Assembly (NCBI RefSeq): GCF_963576615.1
Contig: NC_088708.1
Coordinates: 55,911,196 to 55,975,195 of the forward strand
DNA length: 64,000 nucleotides
DNA from: Watersipora subatra
Lineage: Eukaryota; Bryozoa; Gymnolaemata; Cheilostomatida; Watersiporidae
Reading direction: 5' to 3'
Shown: piece after piece, positions 59,030-64,000 of the stretch
Layout: each line of letters starts with the position of its first letter
How positions within the stretch are numbered: position 1 is the stretch's first letter
Notes under the pieces: model-generated
The model's input: only the letters and a program-made list of their open reading frames with translations
What the model was told of the DNA's origin: nothing
Databases searched by the model: none
Program-made: the position numbers and the translations under genes

Positions 59030-62000
59030 CTGCATAAATAATAATCCAACATTGATCTTGTTCACTCAATGTCTCGAGCGCATGGAAACAACCAACAAAC
59101 AATATATCAGTCATCTGTAATGGTGCAGGGAAGTGTTGCAGAAGTCTAGACACATTAGGTGTACATAATTTTTAGAAAAAAGTTTACATCTAACTATAAT
59201 GCCAAGGGCTTAGTCAACAAAAACATTTAACAAAAGTTAAATGTGTACATTTGTTGCATATCCCATCCTCTCAGCGCATCAAAACCTTTATATGGCCAAT
59301 AATCCAATTGCAAGTATGACGGAACTCCATGTAGGTAAGAGCATATACCTGCGAGAGCTGAGAGCTAGAACCCTGAGTACAAGGAATCTGGCTGAGCAGC
59401 ATGTTGTCTATGTCTATGGGTTGAGAGAAGCTTGCCAGATGGTCACTTGAGATATTATGGTTCATTTCCTCCCTTGAGTCTGATCTGGAGGTCATATCTG
59501 GCTGGCTATAGGAGATTACGCTTTCCCCACTACAAAAAGTTTAATGGAAACAAATCGAGTTTAAGCTGCAAAAATCACTAGGCTTACTCCATCCATGAAA
59601 AAATGAATTTAGATAGCTAGATGCGAGATTTAATAACTTTTTGTAGATTGTAACAGCAAAAATCTATTCATATCAGCTATGTATTAAAACAGTTATAAAT
59701 ATCATAAGCATGCTCATGCCTCAGGAATACACAGTATACGTTTCTGAGAGATTTTACATGAGGGTTAAACATCTGTAAAGGGGGCTCGCTAGTCTGACTA
59801 ATCCATAATACTTTTGCCTCTCACCGGGTGACGACGTTCACACGCTTTGGCCAGTGCATCTAGGTGGCTGAGAATTACATGTATGTATAAAATCTTACCC
59901 ATAGCGCTACCATCTAAGAAACAAGTGACAAATATACTTATGTATGACCATACCTTTCTGGCAATGTTCGGAACCGTTTAGGATCAGGTGAACTTTGATT
60001 ATTTTGTGACTTCCCTCGGATCAAAGCTAAAATATATTATATAGCCAGATATATAGTCAGCTAGCATATTTTGGAGGAATTGTGCTATAATATAGTTCAT
60101 ATTGAAGAATGAATTCACAAGCAGTGAACCAGCAACATGAACCACTTGATGGCGACTATATGTTTGTCCTTTAATTTATTCAAAATGTTAAACTTTCTCA
60201 AAATTTTAGTAAATTTTATCGGAGAGTATCAATATTTTTCTGCCATTTATGATTGCTTTTGATGTTTGAGGTGATCTGATTGCTAGGATGTTTTAAGATT
60301 CAAATTGACAGAACTCTATCGCGGTTAAAATTCACAAAAGAAAAGTATTTGCGAAATGATGTCACTAGTTGTTATCGTTGTGATTGTTGATATCGGATAT
60401 TGCTTTGAAGTTACAGCGTCTCTATTCTGTCAGTGTCTTTGCAACTATAGACGCCATAATCACATTTTCACTTGATCTGAACGTTTTAACCGGGATCAAG
60501 TTTTGTCAGTTTCAATTTTGAAATGCCCAGGGAGTCAGAGCCTCTCAACATTAAAAACAATCACAAATGAAAGAAAAATACCGATAACTTCTGATAAAAT
60601 CAACTAAAATTTGGTTAATAATCAATGCTGGGTTTAGCTTTTAAGACGGGTATGATAGCAGTAGAGTCTAAACATTTTATGATAATAATTATGGAGCAGA
60701 CGAATCTACATTCATCAAGAACGATTGCCTTCTATAATATGTAAAACAATATACATGTATAATCATTTGGCATGCTTACACATGAGCAATAGCACAGATC
60801 AATGACAAATGTTAAGTCTCTTGTTATAGTTGCATAGTTGCCTATCTACGCGATTAATAAAAACTTTAAAGCTCTGGGCAACACATGGTTACACTTGCGG
60901 TTGTTTAAAGCTTTGGAAGAACTTTGTTTGATATACCTTAAAACCTCTAATTGACCACCACTACAGAGGAACGGTTGAAAAATAGAGTACTATGGCATTC
61001 AATTAGTTTTATTTACAATAATCAAATATTTGTGACAAAAACCAATTTTATCCCCAAGATGATATGCGCCGTTATCCTACATAATTCTTTGAACACGAAC
61101 TGCAGAGGAATTCAAGTATATGGCGTGCCGCTGTTAATCGGTATGAGCAACATTAGATAACTATTACAATAGCTCGCAAGTCAGCAAAGTTTTATTTTAC
61201 TGAAATTTTTATTTTGCTTTTAATAAACGTTTAAAAATATTTTTAAAAAGCACATACAAAATATCAAAAAAATTAGCTGCACACAAAATATGAAAAAGTC
61301 TAACATTTATATTTGTGTTGCAATATATGCATGCTTGATCCACTGATTAAGCCTGGTTAACATATACGCCGCAAAGCACCGACGACAGCACCGCAGGCTA
61401 TTGCGGTAAAATGCGAACCTACACGCCGGATACCACCGGTAGTTGCCGGCGGTCATCGCAAGAGTTTAGCGCTGTTCAAATTTAACGAAGAGCGGCAGGC
61501 AAAACCTTCCCGAAATGCAATGTACAGGTGAAGGTCACCATTATCAAAACGGAATGGCGTGCGAACATTTTTATGCAGTTATTAGCGATACAGCTAAATG
61601 TGAACAGAAGCCGCCGCCCCTAGCGGGAATCTTGCCCAGCAAAATCGTTTTGCTGTGCAAGATTACTGCCGGGGTCTCGCAATCGATATGGGAACCATGA
61701 TTTACTCAGCGATTCAAATCTTTAGTTCCATTATTTAGTTCTTGAAAGGCAAATAAACAATATATTTTGGCATGAATCCAAGTATGAAAAAGTTATTACT
61801 GAATATATAAAGTTGTTAAAATTCTCGCATCACCTCTCCTTTAACTCTTTTACCTCTCGTTTCACAGTTCAAAGCCCGATAAGTAAACTCTAATGGGAAA
61901 AATAAATGACTGAAAATTGCGGAATGTTTCTAGCAATTATTTTCACTCTGCATAAATTAGGTAAGGGCTTCAAGAATACAAATAAGATTAAGACATAGTT

Positions 62001-63714
62001 TTACTCCAAAACCATAATAAAGCAACACAATGACCTCTATGGTCTGATTTTTAGGTAACCTAAAGAGGAAACTCACCTTTAGTCAGTCTCTGTTTGTACC
62101 ACCGGTGTTCCTTTATCTCAGCAATGCCAAACCTTGTAGAGGCATTTGGGTCGAGTATATGCTTGAGCAATGCTGCAAAATATCACTTAGTATATATTCA
62201 TCAACTAAAAATATCACTTAGTATATATTCATCAACTAAAAATATCACTTGGTATATATTTATCAACTAAATATATCACTTAGTATATATTCATCAACTA
62301 AAAATATCACTTGGTATATATTTATCAACTAAATATATCACTTAGTATATATTCATCAAATAAAAATGGATAGTGATGAAATCCAAGCAAATACAATTAT
62401 ACTAAAAATTGAATGAATAGCAAAAATATGCCTGCAAAAGATTAATTGTACAATTTAAAAGTTGACTTGCAACACAATTCACAGTTGTTGGGTATCAAAA
62501 GGTTCACCATGTCTTAATCTGCTGGGTTGTAGGTGCAAAATATGTGGAAATGTGATTACAAACTCTTAAAAGCTCAAAAACGAACAGTTAATCGCAGCCA
62601 TCAAGAAAACGCTGTAGGTTGGAATCCCTTGATTTCTGTTAGTCATAAACATAGAGAAAATTGAGAATTATTTCCTAGCCAGGAAACGTCTGTCACCAAA
62701 AATTACTCGCGATATAATAACAAAAAGTAGATTTGAACTATTTAGAGAAACAATCAGTTTATAGTACAATTTGATTGGCTAAACCTACTATTGTTACATC
62801 AATTCAGAAACAGCCTCATCCATATACATGGAAAGCACTTTTGTAGCTAAGTTTCTTAGGAAAATCTAATGGCGGATATCTACGCAGCAATGCAATAGCA
62901 CAACGAGTCAGTTCAAATCTGACAACCAGAAAATGAATGAGATTCTGGAAGGGCTAGATCAAATAGATGGTAGACTAAGCCAAGCCCTCACAAACACTCA
63001 TGTAACTCCTCCCAATGCACAACGTTCTGTAAGTCCAAGCTTTATGTTGATACACAAATAGTTACACGCCAGATTATAAAAGGCGTAGGATACAGGACTA
63101 AGAAAACAGAGATGTTAAACTAAGAGTGAGGACAATGAATGGTGAAGACTAATTAGCGGAGAAGACTCACACAATGAGAGTATATCCAGTTTATTGAAGG
63201 GAGGTTTCGTTGACTTGCGTTCAGTCCAGCTTTTGTACTCAACCAAGTCTACGCTAGGCTGATCCCATGGCAGCTCTGAACAGGTAAACATAAGGTAAAC
63301 ATAGAAAGGTCTTTTCAGCTATTTCGATGACACATTTAAAATTAATGCTCATGTTTTATTTTGCTTTGACAACAAATGGGTTTCAGCACCTGTGTAAACA
63401 ATCACGTGTAATAAATATAAATACAACCATCACATAAATATAAGCTCCTAGCTAGTTGGGCAAATGAGGTAAAGAGTAAGAGACAGTCTGAACTACAGGT
63501 TTGAAGGGTCTTAGTATAAGTTTACCTCCAGCAAGCATAGCGACAAGGATGACACCACAAGACCAGATGTCAGCCGGCTGAGCCTTATGGGGTCTCTTCG
63601 CAAGCACCTCTGGTGCTACATACGGGTAGGTACCACAGCACTTATCCAGGTCTCTTTCGACACCCTGTCGTCTGAATATCGTGGCCAGACCAAAGTCTGC
63701 TACCTTCAAATTAT
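58745..63714 (-). CDS. CHEK1: CHK1 checkpoint kinase, C-terminal two-thirds
   Basis: CHK1 is the serine/threonine kinase activated by ATR at stalled forks. Six exons on the minus strand: 63714-63526, 63275-63171, 62172-62077, 60026-59954, 59529-59349 and 59029-58745. All phases agree, giving about 309 residues, equal to human residues from about 147 to the end. Visible: DFGLATIF, activation loop to [35 protein letters not shown] (joined across exons), [13 protein letters not shown] at the end of the kinase domain, an SQ/TQ region, and the C-terminal regulatory domain with [19 protein letters not shown] and DFRLSK. The N-lobe with the ATP-binding lysine and the HRD loop lies beyond the right edge. 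The extreme C-terminus (ending NDFTCQ) is shorter than in human. Confidence 0.95.
59349..59529 (-). CDS. CHEK1: CHK1 exon with ATR-type SQ sites
   Basis: Contains [13 protein letters not shown] and [15 protein letters not shown], which align with human SSSQPEP (Ser317) and ISFSQPTCPD (Ser345), the two main ATR sites. Further SQ pairs occur in LLSQIP and QLSQ, plus TQGSSS. Donor CAG|GTATAT, acceptor TTGTAG. Confidence 0.9.
59530..59953. other. CHK1 intron (between the SQ exon and its upstream exon)
   Basis: Nothing recognised in these 424 bp. Confidence 0.6.
60195..60616 (-). mobile_element. MITE family B, second complete copy
   Basis: Long imperfect inverted repeats at both ends. The middle contains TGACATCACTAGTTGTTATCG-like sequence and GCGTCTCTATTCTGTC, the reverse complement of the middle of 8946-9360. 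Lies in a CHK1 intron. The ends are approximate. Confidence 0.7.
60617..61349. other. CHK1 intron, middle part
   Basis: No exon seen. TATACCTTAAAACCTC near 60935 resembles the left end of family F, but no matching right end was found. Confidence 0.45.
61350..61701. mobile_element. Harbinger-like MITE, family C copy 2
   Basis: Left end AGCCTGGTTAACATATACGC, right end GATATGGGAACCATGAT. TTA on both sides (61347-61349 and 61702-61704). GC-rich middle homologous to 10824-11163. The 61-codon ORF inside (61515-61700) is not a gene. Confidence 0.8.
62178..62365. repeat. 31-bp minisatellite (six units) abutting a CHK1 3' splice site
   Basis: Six units like AATATCACTTAGTATATATT followed by CATCAACTAAA. 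The array begins inside the acceptor region of the exon at 62077-62172. On the CHK1 strand each unit contains ATACTAAGTGAT, close to a branch-point consensus. Confidence 0.9.
62459..62640 (+). mobile_element. Solo end of the TTAA element family A (copy 3)
   Basis: Follows TTAA (62455-62458) and reads AAGTTGACTTGCAACAC, then the same TGCAAAATATGTGGAAATGT block as copies 1 and 2. Only one terminal repeat is present. Confidence 0.8.
62641..63170. other. CHK1 intron, right of the family A fragment
   Basis: No exon or repeat recognised. Confidence 0.55.
63526..63714 (-). CDS. CHEK1: CHK1 exon with the activation segment
   Basis: Acceptor TTTGCAG, donor GGAG|GTAAAC. Encodes [17 protein letters not shown], then [18 protein letters not shown] and [16 protein letters not shown]. 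Human CHK1 reads NLKISDFGLATVFRYNN and CGTLPYVAPELLKRREF at the same place. This exon alone identifies a CHK1-type kinase. Confidence 0.95.
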
Positions 63715-64000
63715 CTGCAAAGCAGCAGTCATTGAGAAGATAAATCCATAGCAGTCATAAGCGTCAATACATTGAAGGCTTCATAATGAATATGCGCGGG
63801 TCAGGGGTAAGAGCCTCCTCTTCTAGCAATTTGTTCTTACAATGGAAGATGGTGATATTAAGCAAGTGCAATGAACCTCTAGAACTTGTACATAACCATT
63901 ACATCTCCATTCAGTTTTAATTTCAATGTAAAAGCGCAAATCAATAAAAAAACTAAACTTAGTGAGCTGGCAAAACTTTAACCTTTTAAAACTGAAAAAG
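63715..64000. other. CHK1 intron to window edge
   Basis: No exon with the preceding HRDIKPENL motif is visible, so it lies beyond 64000. Confidence 0.6.

Noticed and set aside
61515-61700. 61-codon ORF
   Set aside because: Lies wholly inside the second copy of the same MITE.
1-64000. CRISPR arrays, operons or prokaryotic mobile systems
   Set aside because: Genes are intron-containing animal genes; the tandem repeats have no unique spacers between them.

Overview
This window is AT-rich animal nuclear DNA. Its genes are split into short exons with GT-AG introns, and the introns and spacers are full of small DNA transposons, minisatellites and palindromes. The frequent TACATGTA-type words and the lineage mix of the proteins suggest a marine invertebrate, probably a spiralian (mollusc, bryozoan or annelid), but the sequence alone does not fix the species. 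All gene models here come from reading exons, splice sites and codon phase by eye. Protein comparisons are from memory of the human families.

Layout, left to right. (1) 2023-16022, minus strand: the first six coding exons (about 202 residues) of CARMIL, the LRRC16-family F-actin-uncapping protein; the gene continues off the left edge. (2) 16023-20868: a divergent intergenic spacer that holds a 1.4 kb TA-flanked transposon. (3) 20869-46939, plus strand: a RAP1/TERF2IP telomere-protein gene with BRCT, Myb-like and RCT domains. It has about 12 exons and is predicted at roughly 1,200 residues, about three times the human length; the extra length is a low-complexity insert with an exact 75-residue tandem duplication. 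Its third intron carries a 4.1 kb broken autonomous transposon of Academ type (24087-28187). (4) 46940-50599: spacer with one possible small unknown gene at 49960-50495. (5) 50643-51041, minus: an intronless H2AX histone gene ending in SQEY, with a histone 3' stem-loop. (6) 51275-57228, plus: DPAGT1/ALG7, complete in eight exons, head-to-head with H2AX across 233 bp. (7) 58745-63714, minus: the last six exons of the checkpoint kinase CHK1, convergent with DPAGT1; its N-lobe exons lie off the right edge.

Three of the five recognised genes act in chromosome-end or DNA-damage biology: RAP1 at telomeres, H2AX as the ATM/ATR/DNA-PK chromatin mark, and CHK1 as the ATR effector. H2AX and DPAGT1 are also neighbours on human chromosome 11q23.3, so this pair looks like old conserved synteny. 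The other two genes are for actin regulation and N-glycan precursor synthesis. The transposons are mainly non-autonomous: TA-flanked pogo/Tigger- or mariner-like, TTA-flanked Harbinger-like and TTAA-flanked families. One case of nesting (2523-4173) gives a relative age.
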